A stretch of 64,000 nt of DNA, taken from NCBI RefSeq assembly GCF_046097105.1, contig NZ_CP175562.1, positions 1,798,001 through 1,862,000 of the forward strand. Direction: 5' to 3'. A program made the position numbers and the translations under genes. Every line of letters begins with the position of its first letter. Position 1 is the stretch's first letter. The stretch is from Natroniella sp046097105. Its GTDB lineage: Bacteria > Bacillota > Halanaerobiia > Halobacteroidales > Halobacteroidaceae. This document shows positions 34,736 through 44,304 of this stretch, one piece after another. Below the pieces are notes generated by a model. That model did no database searches. It saw nothing but the letters and a program-made list of their open reading frames with translations, and was not told the origin of the DNA.

Positions 34736-36571
34736 TTAACCTTCCTTATCTTCAATATCTACATCTTCTAAATCAAAATACTCTTGCATTATCCCTTCAA
34801 CTATTGAAAGAGTATTCGCACTAGAAATTCCATATTCAAGAAAGACAACTATTGAAATCTCTGGATCATCAGCTGGTGCATAACCACCAAACCAGCCGTG
34901 ATTAGGATTATTTCTACCGGTTTGAGCCGTTCCTGTTTTACCTGCTAGAGAAATTTCTGTATCTCTAAAGCTACTTCTAGCAGTTCCATGAGTTATAACC
35001 CCTTCTAGCCCTTCTTTAATAGCATTCATTACTCCTTCTGATAAAGACAAATCATTTATTAACTGCGGTTCTATTTCTTCAACTATATTTCCATCTTGAT
35101 CAACAACTTTATCTGCTAATAATGGTTGATAAATCTTACCATCATTTGCTATGGCATTCATTACATTAATTAGTTGAATTGGAGAAGCCCTTAAGTTCCC
35201 TTGGCCTATCGATAAATTAATTGTATACCCAGGATACCAAATTCTATCTTCTACTCTTTGAAAATTATTTCTGCGCCAATCTGGATCTGGAACTAACCCT
35301 TGTGCTTCATTTTTTAAATCAATACCTGTTTTTTCTCCTAAGCCAAATTGACGGGCATACCATTGTAAAATAGTCTGATCTTCTTTATATAATTGATGTC
35401 CTAATTCATAAAATACTGTATTGTTGGACCAAGCCAAGCTATCTACAAAATTTATTTCTCCTTGTCCACCTGAATACCAATTACTAAATCTAGTTCCAGC
35501 TACTTCATAGTAACCAGGATCATAAAATTTATCATCCCCACTGATCCCTAATTCTTCTAATGCAGCTGCGGCAGTTACTATTTTAAAAACAGAACCTGAA
35601 GGAGCACTCGTATTAACTGCTCTATTTAAGAGGGGTCTTCGCAGGTCAGTATTAATTTTTTCCCAATCTTTTCTTGAAATCCCAGATGAAAATAGGTTAG
35701 GATTATAATCAGGAAAACTGTTCATGGCTAAAATATCACCATTTTTAGGGTTAGCCACAATAACCGCTCCACCAATCGGCAGATGTTCTTCATCTTCAAG
35801 CTCCTCTTGAATTACTTTGACCTTATCTGCTAGTAATTCTTCTATCGTCTGCTGTAACTTATAATCAATATTTAAAATTAAATCATGACCTGGCTTTGGC
35901 TCTTCAATTCCTAAAACCCTCAATTGTTGACCCAGACTGTTGACCTCTACCTGTTGTCTTCCTCTTTCACCTCGTAAGTAGTCTTCGTAAATTAATTCTA
36001 AGCCTGTCTTTCCTAAAATATCACCTGCCCTATACCCATCTTCACTTAAGTTACTCAATTCATTGGCAGATATTTCACCAACATAACCTAAAATATGGCT
36101 GGCTAAATTATCATTAACATACTTTCTCATTGGAATCTTTTCTATAATTAACCCTGGAATTTGCTCTTTATTCTCTTGTAATATAATTAGCTCTTCCTGG
36201 CTTATATTCCTTTTTAATCTTACTAATTTATCTGCTTGATTATTAATAAGCTTTTCCTTCAATTTCTCTTTATCCAATTCTAAGATCCGTTCTAACATCC
36301 CTAAAGCATAATCAAGCTCATCAACTTCATCAGGAATTAAAGAGACAGTATAAGTTAATTCATTAGAAACTAAAACTTCCCCAGTCTGATCATAAATCTT
36401 TCCTCGCGGGGCACTGATCGGAAGAATAGAAGTTCTGTTTCCTTCTGATAACTTTTTATATTTTTCTCCGTTATGAATTTGAAGATAATATAACTGAGCC
36501 ACTAAAACTAGAAAGATCAAAGCTATTATTATTGTAAAGTGAAACAATCTTCGTTCACTGTCATTTTTCAC
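34736..36571 (-). CDS. mrdA: Penicillin-binding protein 2 (elongasome transpeptidase)
   Basis: 611 aa. Class B PBP that cross-links peptidoglycan with RodA. One N-terminal TM helix lies at about 9-28, then a pedestal/dimerisation domain (ISAPRGKIYDQTGEVL). The transpeptidase motifs are SVFK (about 323-326), SNN (about 382) and KTG (about 543). The GTG start has AGGAGG 8 bases upstream. It lies between mreD and minC, as in many Firmicutes. Confidence 0.95.
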   Translation of the reverse strand: MKNDSERRLFHFTIIIALIFLVLVAQLYYLQIHNGEKYKKLSEGNRTSILPISAPRGKIYDQTGEVLVSNELTYTVSLIPDEVDELDYALGMLERILELDKEKLKEKLINNQADKLVRLKRNISQEELIILQENKEQIPGLIIEKIPMRKYVNDNLASHILGYVGEISANELSNLSEDGYRAGDILGKTGLELIYEDYLRGERGRQQVEVNSLGQQLRVLGIEEPKPGHDLILNIDYKLQQTIEELLADKVKVIQEELEDEEHLPIGGAVIVANPKNGDILAMNSFPDYNPNLFSSGISRKDWEKINTDLRRPLLNRAVNTSAPSGSVFKIVTAAAALEELGISGDDKFYDPGYYEVAGTRFSNWYSGGQGEINFVDSLAWSNNTVFYELGHQLYKEDQTILQWYARQFGLGEKTGIDLKNEAQGLVPDPDWRRNNFQRVEDRIWYPGYTINLSIGQGNLRASPIQLINVMNAIANDGKIYQPLLADKVVDQDGNIVEEIEPQLINDLSLSEGVMNAIKEGLEGVITHGTARSSFRDTEISLAGKTGTAQTGRNNPNHGWFGGYAPADDPEISIVVFLEYGISSANTLSIVEGIMQEYFDLEDVDIEDKEG

Positions 36572-36635
36572 TTAATTTTCCTCCTGTTATTACTAATTAA
36601 GAATATAATTCCAGATGTTGAAAATGGCCTTCCGT

Positions 36636-37130
36636 TTATGAATTGATATCAGTTAGATAAGAGTCAATCTTATAAACAAACGGATAAATGACTAAGGTTA
36701 CTCCAGCATTTAAAGTAGCTAGAGGGAGAATTACTCCCTCTATTGCCTGCTCTAAAGTCACAAAACTGAATAGATAATTGGTAAATAAGATGACGAGCAC
36801 TTGATTAATAACAGTTGCAAAAAATAATATTAAGGGAGGCAATGAGAAACTATCTTGATACACCTTCTTTTTGAAAAAACCAACTAAAAAACCAACTAAA
36901 GTTTTGGAAATAATATTAATTCCAAATAACCCTCCCGAAAACAAATCCTGCAAAAAACCAGCTAAAAAACCAGCTATCCCGCCAGCCGTTTTCCCATAAT
37001 TAATAGATAAAATCATCACCACAATTAATAAAAAATCAGGAGTTATTTGGCCCAATACTCCTCTTGAAAAGAATAAAGCTTGACAAACGAAAAAAAACAA
37101 TCCAAAAATTATATAAAACAGATAAATCAT
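36636..37130 (-). CDS. mreD: Rod shape-determining protein MreD
   Basis: 164 aa membrane protein with about five TM helices, scaffold of the elongasome. Typical features are PDFLLIVVMILSINYGKTAG and the GFLAGFLQDLFSGGLFG segment. ATG 37130 overlaps the mreC stop (TGATG), with GAGGAG 8 bases upstream inside mreC. Confidence 0.92.
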   Translation of the reverse strand: MIYLFYIIFGLFFFVCQALFFSRGVLGQITPDFLLIVVMILSINYGKTAGGIAGFLAGFLQDLFSGGLFGINIISKTLVGFLVGFFKKKVYQDSFSLPPLILFFATVINQVLVILFTNYLFSFVTLEQAIEGVILPLATLNAGVTLVIYPFVYKIDSYLTDINS

Positions 37131-38032
37131 CAATCTAGCTCCTCCTCATTCAATTCAGGATAGTCATCAGGAGTAGGTGCTAACAAATCAGTTTTTGTAC
37201 TAAAATCGGTAATTACCAATAACTTTTCAAGTTTATCTAAATCTGCAAAACTATCAATTTCTGCTTTTTGGGTCAAACCATAATTATCAGGGCTAACTGA
37301 CATAACTTTTCCAAGTGGCAATCCTCTTGGGTAATGTTCAGATAAGCCTGAGGTAACAATTATATCACCTTCCTTAACATCTGCATCCCAAACTAAATCT
37401 TCCATAATTAATTTTCCATCTTCAAGTTGACCTTTAACAACCCCTAAATCTCTAGAGTTCTCCCTTTTTACTATACCACCGATTACAAAAGTAGGATCGT
37501 TTAATAATAAAACCTGAGCAGTACGATTAGTAACCCGATTAACTCGTCCTACTAAATAACCATTTTCAGCTATTACAGGCATATTGCGCCCAATACCGTC
37601 TTTCTTTCCTTGATCAATCATCACAATCTTTGACCAATTATCAGTCCCATAACTGATCACACTTGCTCCTACTAAATCATAAGGTACATATTCCTTGAAG
37701 TTCAAAAGCTCCCTAAACTTTTGATTTTGAGCCATTATCTTTTGCAATTTATTCCGATGATAATCTAAATTTTTAATTTTTTTTCTTAACTTTTCATTTT
37801 CATCTTTTACTTGCTGATAATTTAAGACCATTTTAGTTGAATCTTTAAGCCAATTTTGAACAGAATTGATTATTCTAAAACTAGGACTGATTAAATCAAT
37901 TATTGCTCCTTCAACTAAATTATAATCTTTATCTAAACTGGCTAAATTAATAATTCTAATCAAAATTAACAGAAGTACACATAACACAAATAGTTTTTGA
38001 TGCTTCTTTAAGAAGTTTAACACTTTTACCAC
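37130..38032 (-). CDS. mreC: Rod shape-determining protein MreC
   Basis: 300 aa bitopic protein: one TM helix at about 14-30, a coiled coil at about 68-105, and an extracytoplasmic beta-rich domain (VISYGTDNWSKIVMIDQGKK, GLVGRV-like NGYLVGRVNRVT, VVTSGLSEHYPRGLPLGKV). It links MreB to the PBPs. GTG 38032 or GTG 38023 may be the start. Confidence 0.94.
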   Translation of the reverse strand: MVKVLNFLKKHQKLFVLCVLLLILIRIINLASLDKDYNLVEGAIIDLISPSFRIINSVQNWLKDSTKMVLNYQQVKDENEKLRKKIKNLDYHRNKLQKIMAQNQKFRELLNFKEYVPYDLVGASVISYGTDNWSKIVMIDQGKKDGIGRNMPVIAENGYLVGRVNRVTNRTAQVLLLNDPTFVIGGIVKRENSRDLGVVKGQLEDGKLIMEDLVWDADVKEGDIIVTSGLSEHYPRGLPLGKVMSVSPDNYGLTQKAEIDSFADLDKLEKLLVITDFSTKTDLLAPTPDDYPELNEEELD

Positions 38033-38066
38033 CCAATTTATTAAATTACTTCTCTTACATTTTTTC

Positions 38067-39131
38067 TTAAGATAAACGCTTAGGGGTAATTAAAACATCT
38101 TTTAAGTTATTCAGTTCCTCCAATACTTTTCCTGTTCCATAAACGACACAATCTAGTGGATCATCAGCCAAATAAACAGGCATACCTGTTTCCTCAGAAA
38201 TCAATTGATCTAACCCTGTTAATAAAGAACCTCCACCAGCCATTACAATTCCTCGATCCATAATATCAGCCGATAACTCAGGAGGAGTATTCTCTAGCGT
38301 ACCTTTTACTGAGCGTACAATATCATTAACCGGCTCTTTCAATGCATCTTGAATCTCTCCAGCACTAACTTCAATTGTTTTAGGTAATCCATTAACTAAG
38401 TCCCGACCTCTAATCTCATAAGTTTCTTCTGCTTTTTTATCACTCTCAGGAGCAAAATAAGCAGAACCAATTTCAGTCTTTATCTCTTCTGCAGTTCTTT
38501 CTCCTACCATTAAATTATAATTATTTTTAATATAATGAACTATTGCTCCATCCATGTCATCTCCCCCAACCCTAATTGAGGCTTTAGTTACAATTCCACC
38601 TAAAGAGATTACTGCTACTTCTGTTGTTCCACCACCAATATCAACAATCATATTTCCTGTTGGTTCATGAACAGGCAAGTTGGCCCCTATTGCAGCAGCC
38701 ATTGGTTCCTCAATCAAATAAGCCTCTCTAGCTCCAGCATGTAAAGCCGCATCTATGACTGCTCTTTTTTCTACCTCTGTAACTCCAGAAGGAACACAAA
38801 CTACAATTCTAGGTCTTACCAACCTTTTTCTTTTATGAGCTTTAGTAATAAAGTACTTCAACATTTTCTCTGTTACTTCAAAATCAGCAATAACTCCATC
38901 TTTCATAGGACGAACAGCCATAATATTACCTGGAGTCCTTCCAATCATATTTTTAGCATCATTTCCTACAGCTAAAACTCCTTCTTTAGAGTTATTGTTA
39001 TTTTGAATCGCCACCACTGATGGTTCTCGAATTAAAACCCCCTTGCCTCTAATATAAACTAATGTATTTGCAGTTCCTAAATCTATTCCCATATCTCTGG
39101 AAAATGGTGCAGTTAAAAAATTTAATACCAT
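38067..39131 (-). CDS. mreB: Rod shape-determining protein MreB
   Basis: 354 aa actin homologue guiding cell-wall insertion in rods. Phosphate loops DMGIDLGTANTLVY and IVDIGGGTTEVAV; adenosine motif GIVMAGGGSLLTGLD. AAGGGG lies about 9 bases upstream of the ATG. Heads mreBCD-mrdA-min. Confidence 0.97.
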   Translation of the reverse strand: MVLNFLTAPFSRDMGIDLGTANTLVYIRGKGVLIREPSVVAIQNNNNSKEGVLAVGNDAKNMIGRTPGNIMAVRPMKDGVIADFEVTEKMLKYFITKAHKRKRLVRPRIVVCVPSGVTEVEKRAVIDAALHAGAREAYLIEEPMAAAIGANLPVHEPTGNMIVDIGGGTTEVAVISLGGIVTKASIRVGGDDMDGAIVHYIKNNYNLMVGERTAEEIKTEIGSAYFAPESDKKAEETYEIRGRDLVNGLPKTIEVSAGEIQDALKEPVNDIVRSVKGTLENTPPELSADIMDRGIVMAGGGSLLTGLDQLISEETGMPVYLADDPLDCVVYGTGKVLEELNNLKDVLITPKRLS

Positions 39132-39158
39132 GATATATTTCCCCTTTCAATAACAATT

Positions 39159-39842
39159 TTAAAATAAATTTTTAGCTTTCAAACTAAAATAATCATCAAA
39201 ACCAATAATTAAATGATCTAATACTTCAATCCCAACTAATTCTCCTACTTGAAATAATCTTTTTGTAACTTCTATATCTTCTTGACTTGGTGTTACATCT
39301 CCACTAGGATGATTATGAGCTAATATAATTGCTGCACTACTTTTTTTTATTGCAAGACGAAAAACTTCTCTCGGATGTACAATTGAATTGTTCAAACTTC
39401 CTCTAAAGATTTCTCTAACTCCAATAATTTCGTTTTTAGTATTTAATAAGACAATCTGGAAGCTTTCCTGATGAAAATCTTTTAATTTAGGTATCATAAA
39501 CTGAGCAATATCTTCAGGTGAACTGATCTTAGTCAAATCAGAGTGGACACTGAGCAATCTTTTACTCAATTCTGCTACAGCTTTCAGCTGACTAGCTTTG
39601 GCCAAGCCAATCCCTTTTATTTGCTGTAATTCTTCAATACTCAAATCTACCAGACATTTGACACCTTCACAAGCAGTCAGTAATTTATTAGCTAAATCCA
39701 GTGCTGTTCTCTTTTTAGAACCTGTTCTTAAGATCAGGGCCAACAATTCAGCAGTAGATAGAGTAGTTGCTCCATACTTAGCCAGTTTTTCTCGTGGTCG
39801 CTCCTCACTAGGCATATCCTTAATTGTTAAATAGTTATTCAT
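39159..39842 (-). CDS. radC: RadC/JAB-domain protein
   Basis: 227 aa. HhH motif (QIKGIGLAKASQL) and a JAB1/MPN metalloprotease-like domain with HNHPSGDVTPSQED. Despite its name the family has no firm role in DNA repair. Its ATG overlaps the maf stop by 8 bases; maf-radC-mreB is a conserved order in Firmicutes. Confidence 0.94.
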   Translation of the reverse strand: MNNYLTIKDMPSEERPREKLAKYGATTLSTAELLALILRTGSKKRTALDLANKLLTACEGVKCLVDLSIEELQQIKGIGLAKASQLKAVAELSKRLLSVHSDLTKISSPEDIAQFMIPKLKDFHQESFQIVLLNTKNEIIGVREIFRGSLNNSIVHPREVFRLAIKKSSAAIILAHNHPSGDVTPSQEDIEVTKRLFQVGELVGIEVLDHLIIGFDDYFSLKAKNLF

Positions 39843-40410
39843 TAAAACTTAACTTCACTCCCAACTCTGTTAACATAATTCTTAGACTATACAATGATAG
39901 CCCTACTACATTATAAAAACAACCATTAATCTCTTTGACAAATACTGCTCCTATACCTTGAATCCCATAGCTTCCTGCTTTATCAAAAGGCTCTCCAGTA
40001 GCTATATATTCTTTAATCTCTTGAGCAGCTAACTCTTTAAAGTTTACAGTTGTTATTTGATAATCAGTCAAACTTTTTTGAGCAGTCATAACTGTAATTC
40101 CAGTCAAGACCTGATGCTGTCGCCCACTTAACTTAGTTAGCATTTGGTAAGCCTCATCAAAACCTTTAGGTTTACCTAAAATTTTATTATCTATACTGAC
40201 TACTGTATCAGCAGCAATAACTAGTTCATCCTGACTATCAATCACATCTTTCGCCTTTAAAAATGATAATTTTTGTACTAATTTATTTGGTTTATCTTCT
40301 TTAACCTTTTTTTCATTTATCTTACTCGGTCTAACTTCAAATTTAATTCCTAACTTATTCAATAATTTTCGTCGGCGTGGAGAAGAGGAGGCTAAGATAA
40401 CCTTTTTCAT
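39835..40410 (-). CDS. maf: Maf family nucleotide pyrophosphatase
   Basis: 191 aa. House-cleaning pyrophosphatase for dTTP/UTP and modified nucleotides. Signatures: ILASSSPRRRKLL, VIAADTVVSIDNKILGKP, and the late GSYGIQGIGAVFV. ATG 40410 has GGAGG 9 bases upstream; TTG 40431 is rejected as it precedes that site. Confidence 0.95.
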   Translation of the reverse strand: MKKVILASSSPRRRKLLNKLGIKFEVRPSKINEKKVKEDKPNKLVQKLSFLKAKDVIDSQDELVIAADTVVSIDNKILGKPKGFDEAYQMLTKLSGRQHQVLTGITVMTAQKSLTDYQITTVNFKELAAQEIKEYIATGEPFDKAGSYGIQGIGAVFVKEINGCFYNVVGLSLYSLRIMLTELGVKLSFNE

Positions 40411-40480
40411 TAAATAATTCCTCCAATCCAAAATAATTTGTAATAAAAATCTAATCTCTTCACTAAATAATTTCCAAGTT

Positions 40481-40993
40481 CTAATTTTTAATCAAGTCAA
40501 ATTCTAGATAATTACTCAATTTAATTACAACCACTCCCACAAAGATTCCTGTCGGTAAAGATAATAATAATAAATAAGGTAGATAAAGTATTAAGCCCCA
40601 ATTATTAATTATAATACTGGCCATTACTACTTGTCCAAGATTATGAAATGCTGCACCGAAAACACTGATCCCTATAACACTAAATTTATGCGAATAAAAA
40701 TAATAAACAAAACCCATAACTAGAAGGCTAAGTATTCCTCCTGTTAGGCTTAAAAAAAAACTGATACTGAAAAAAGTACCAATTAATAATGACGATAGAA
40801 ATATTCTTAAAGTTATAACTACAAAAGCACTTTTGAATCCAAAGTAAAGTAAAACGAACAATGTGATTATATTTGCTAATCCAAGTTTGGCCCCAGGAAC
40901 AACTAAAAAAGTAGGCAACATTACCTCTACAATATGTAAAACAATTGCTCCTGCTACTAGTAATGATAAAGTTAACTGCTTTTTTAATTTCAT
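40481..40993 (-). CDS. Gx transporter family membrane protein (heptaprenyl diphosphate synthase component I-like)
   Basis: 170 aa with five to six TM helices. VVPGAKLGLANIITL and LRIFLSSLLIGTFF match the Gx/COG4769 family, once annotated as heptaprenyl diphosphate synthase component I and now thought to be an ECF-type substrate-binding protein. Substrate unknown. ATG 40993 has GAGAGG 6 bases upstream. It is the first gene of the run ending in mreB. Confidence 0.82.
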   Translation of the reverse strand: MKLKKQLTLSLLVAGAIVLHIVEVMLPTFLVVPGAKLGLANIITLFVLLYFGFKSAFVVITLRIFLSSLLIGTFFSISFFLSLTGGILSLLVMGFVYYFYSHKFSVIGISVFGAAFHNLGQVVMASIIINNWGLILYLPYLLLLSLPTGIFVGVVVIKLSNYLEFDLIKN

Positions 40994-41191
40994 ACTGAAC
41001 CTCTCTTTCATTATTATAACAAACTTACCTATTTTATAAACACTAAATTCAACTTTAATTTATATTTTTAGATCAACTACTTTCAATTATTGATAACCTC
41101 TATACTAATAGTGATTAAGAGCAAAACCCACATTATTTAGTTTATCATTTTTAAAGAGCAAAGACAACCCTTTTAATTTTTCATTTCAAAG

Positions 41192-41230
41192 AAATAAAAG
41201 GTAGCCCCTTAAAGGACTTACCTTTTATTT
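41192..41230. terminator. Stem-loop downstream of hemL
   Basis: Perfect 12-base arms AAATAAAAGGTA / TACCTTTTATTT around a 15-base loop holding a small CCTT/AAGG pairing. The U tract is poor, so this may be a weak terminator or a structural repeat. The rest of 40994-41282 is AT-rich with no gene seen. Confidence 0.45.
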
Positions 41231-41282
41231 GGAAGATGTTTACATCAACTTAGTAGATATTCCTCTGATTATCTTATTGTTT

Positions 41283-41551
41283 ATTGATATAATGTGTCAC
41301 TTCCTGACACAGCCGTCAGCTATCAGCTATGAGTCGTCAGCCCAATCAAAACCTATTAAAAAAAACAACAAGTAAAACCATCTAAACCCAGGAAATATAA
41401 TGGTTTCTAGATGTTTTAATTTTTATTGGTTTTAAATGCTCTTAACTGATAGCTGGGGACTGACCGCTGACCCTACGAGTTCTAAAATTCCAAGAACTCT
41501 CCGTAACAAAAACCGTTCGCTATGTGGCAAAAAAGTGCACACTATTGTAAT
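41283..41551. repeat. MITE-like element, type 2 core (copy 4)
   Basis: 269 bases in the gap downstream of hemL. It lacks part of the left inner arm (the segment around AACGTTTTTTTGTTACG) present in the copies at 18162 and 27479; the right two-thirds are nearly identical to them. Confidence 0.8.
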
Positions 41552-41594
41552 ACAGTTCCACTTTCACCTTTAATTCACTAAAAACCAGCCTGTT

Positions 41595-42887
41595 TTAGGG
41601 TTGCTCTTTCTTTACTTCCTGTAATGCATTGTAATTAGCTTCAATTGTAGCCTCCAACTCTTTATCACTATGGGCCAACGAAATAAAGTTAGCTTCAAAC
41701 TGAGAAGGAGGTAAATAGATTCCTTGCTCCAACATCTTTTGAAAATAAAGAGTAAAGGCATCGATATCACATTCCTTAACATCCTGGTAATTGGTCACCT
41801 CAGTTGGATTAAAAAAGAGACAGACCATTGAACCAACCCGTGATATAGTAGCAGGAATTTCCAATTTATCAATGTTAGCTTTAAAACCAGCTGCTAACTT
41901 ACTTGCTTTCTCTTCTAATTTTTCATAAACCTCATCTTGGAGTAAGAACTTCAGCGTCTCTGCCCCAGCAGTCATTGCTAAAGGATTACCTGATAAGGTT
42001 CCTGCTTGATAAACTGGCCCCTCAGGAGCTACATGACTCATAATCTCTGCTTTACCACCATAAGCACCAACAGGCAATCCCCCTCCAATTATCTTACCAA
42101 AAGTAGTCAAATCAGGCTCAATATCATATAACTCTTGAGCTCCACCATAAGCTAACCTAAAGCCGGTCATTACCTCATCAAAGATCAAGACCACTCCATA
42201 ATCATCTGCCAACTCTCTTAAGCCTTCTAAATAACCATCTTTTGGAGCAATAACTCCCATATTTCCAGTTACAGGTTCTAAGATAAGTCCTGCAATTTCA
42301 GAACCATACTCCGCAAAGATAGTTTCAACTGCCTCCAAATCATTATACGGAGCAATAATTGTCTCCTGAGCAATATTAGCTGGTACTCCTGGTGTACTAG
42401 GAATCCCTAAAGTAGTCAATCCTGAACCAGCATCAATCAATAAGCTATCTCCATGCCCATGATAACAACCTTCCAACTTAAGAATCTTATCTCGCCCAGT
42501 ATAACCTCTAGCCAATCTGATAGCACTCATCGTTGCCTCTGTACCTGAATTGACCATCCGCACTTTATCAATTGAAGCAATATTATCTACAATCAAGCTG
42601 GCTAATTCTGTTTCAATCTCAGTTGGAGCTCCAAAGCTAGTCCCCTTTTGGATCTGTGATTGTAAAGCTTCAACAACTTGAGGATGATTATATCCTAAGA
42701 TCATTGGCCCCCAAGAACCAACATAGTCGATATATTCATTACCATCGGCATCATAGATCTTTGAGCCTTCACCTTTCTCAATAAATAATGGATCACTATC
42801 AACAGCACTAAAAGCCCGTGCTGGACTATTTACTCCTCCAGGAATAACCTCCTGAGCTTCTTTAAAATACTTTTCTGACTTCTCCAT
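41595..42887 (-). CDS. hemL: Glutamate-1-semialdehyde 2,1-aminomutase
   Basis: 430 aa PLP enzyme giving 5-aminolevulinate. Features: PGGVNSPARAF, GTEATMSAIRLARG, FDEVMTGFR, and PLP lysine in TFGKIIGGGLPVGAYGG. ATG 42887 has GGAGG upstream; the extra eight residues from 42911 are rejected. Last gene of the hem group, separated from hemB by a type 1 MITE-like element. Confidence 0.97.
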   Translation of the reverse strand: MEKSEKYFKEAQEVIPGGVNSPARAFSAVDSDPLFIEKGEGSKIYDADGNEYIDYVGSWGPMILGYNHPQVVEALQSQIQKGTSFGAPTEIETELASLIVDNIASIDKVRMVNSGTEATMSAIRLARGYTGRDKILKLEGCYHGHGDSLLIDAGSGLTTLGIPSTPGVPANIAQETIIAPYNDLEAVETIFAEYGSEIAGLILEPVTGNMGVIAPKDGYLEGLRELADDYGVVLIFDEVMTGFRLAYGGAQELYDIEPDLTTFGKIIGGGLPVGAYGGKAEIMSHVAPEGPVYQAGTLSGNPLAMTAGAETLKFLLQDEVYEKLEEKASKLAAGFKANIDKLEIPATISRVGSMVCLFFNPTEVTNYQDVKECDIDAFTLYFQKMLEQGIYLPPSQFEANFISLAHSDKELEATIEANYNALQEVKKEQP

Positions 42888-42941
42888 ACTAACACCTCCG
42901 ATTAAAAACATTTAATAGTTAAAACCTTTAAAATCAATTTA

Positions 42942-43097
42942 ATTGATATACAGTAGCACTTTTCGTTCGTAAAAGAATGTGTTTTTGTAGGGGCGACTCT
43001 CCGTGGTCGCCCGTGATTTAACATGGGCAGGCACAGAGACCTGCCCCTACAAATATCATTTCTACCCGCCAAATCAAAAGTGCCACATTATTGTAAT
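42942..43097. repeat. MITE-like element, type 1 core (copy 2)
   Basis: 156 bases, matching the copy at 5088-5243 over nearly the whole length, with most differences in the first 25 bases. Inserted between hemB and hemL. Confidence 0.82.
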
Positions 43098-43139
43098 TAA
43101 GCTCTTGACCTTAAACTATTCAATATTCAATATTCAATA

Positions 43140-44111
43140 TTAGTTATTCAATATCTTAGCTACTTCTTTCGCATAATATGTAATAATAATCTCAGCCCCC
43201 GCCCGTTTAATGCTGGTCAGCATCTCCAAAGCAACTTCTTCTTCATTAATCCAGCCCTTTTCTGCTGCTGCTTTAATCATTGCAAATTCACCACTAACAT
43301 TATAGGCAGCAACTGGAACATTAAAGTTATCTTTGGCCCGTCTGATAATATCAAGATAAGATAAAGCAGGCTTAACCATAATAATATCTGCCCCTTCTTC
43401 TAAATCAAGTTCAATCTCTGTCAATGCCTCATCGCTATTAGCTGGATCCATCTGATAAGAGCTTCTATCTCCCTCCCCAGGAGCAGAATGAGCTGCATCA
43501 CGAAATGGCCCATAAAAAGCTGAAGAATACTTAGCAGCATAAGACACAATTGCTACTTCTTGATAACCTTTTTGATCCAACTTTTCTCTAATCGCTCGTA
43601 CCCGTCCATCCATCATATCAGAAGGAGCTACCATATCAGCACCTGCTTGAACATGAGATAAAGCAACCTTAGCCAAATTATCTAATGTTGGATCATTATT
43701 TACAATTCCCTCCTCTAAAATACCACAATGCCCATGACTAGTATACTGGCATAAACAGACATCGGTAATTACCAGTAATTCAGGATACTCTTCTTTAATT
43801 GCTCGACAAGCCCGCTGAACAATTCCCTCCTTTGCCCAAGCACTAGAACCTTCTTCATCCTTGCTCTTTGGAATTCCAAATAAAATAATCCCTGCAACTT
43901 TAGCTTGAACTAACTCTTCAACCTCATCAAGTATCATATCCAATGATAAATGATAATTACCCGGTAAAGAAGGTATCTCTTCTTTAACATTCTCACCATT
44001 GACTACAAATAATGGCTGAATCAAATCAGCGGCACTCAATTTTGTTTCTCGAACTAAATTTCTGATCGCTGCTGTCCGCCTTAAACGACGTGATCGTCTA
44101 ATTAAATCCAT
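43140..44111 (-). CDS. hemB: Porphobilinogen synthase (ALA dehydratase)
   Basis: 323 aa. Joins two 5-aminolevulinates. Zinc-type Cys cluster DVCLCQYTSHGHCG; Schiff-base lysines in SYAAKYSSAFYGPF and IMVKPALSYLD. GGAGGGATAAG precedes the ATG. Confidence 0.97.
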   Translation of the reverse strand: MDLIRRSRRLRRTAAIRNLVRETKLSAADLIQPLFVVNGENVKEEIPSLPGNYHLSLDMILDEVEELVQAKVAGIILFGIPKSKDEEGSSAWAKEGIVQRACRAIKEEYPELLVITDVCLCQYTSHGHCGILEEGIVNNDPTLDNLAKVALSHVQAGADMVAPSDMMDGRVRAIREKLDQKGYQEVAIVSYAAKYSSAFYGPFRDAAHSAPGEGDRSSYQMDPANSDEALTEIELDLEEGADIIMVKPALSYLDIIRRAKDNFNVPVAAYNVSGEFAMIKAAAEKGWINEEEVALEMLTSIKRAGAEIIITYYAKEVAKILNN

Positions 44112-44129
44112 CTTATCCCTCCTTCATAT

Positions 44130-44300
44130 AGCTAATTTACAATGTACAGTCATATACGTCAACTTAATAGATATATAGCTTAAGTTTAAGTCCAAGTCTA
44201 AGTTTGAGTAAGAACTAAAAACTCTTATCTCTTTAACGATTGACTTAGCCTTAACTTCAACCTTAAACTTAAATTGTACATTCTATTAATCATTAATTTA
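44130..44300. repeat. Nested palindromes between hemB and P-loop gene
   Basis: Outer pair: TTTACAATGTACAGT near 44132-44147 with AATTGTACATTCTATTAAT near 44271-44290. Inside lies a copy of the TTAAGT-rich palindrome (44179-44272) also found at 10803. No gene. Confidence 0.6.
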
Positions 44301-44304
44301 TATT

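Noticed and set aside
34717..34755. Longer MinC start
   Set aside because: The extra codons overlap the mrdA stop and precede the AGGAGG site of ATG 34716.
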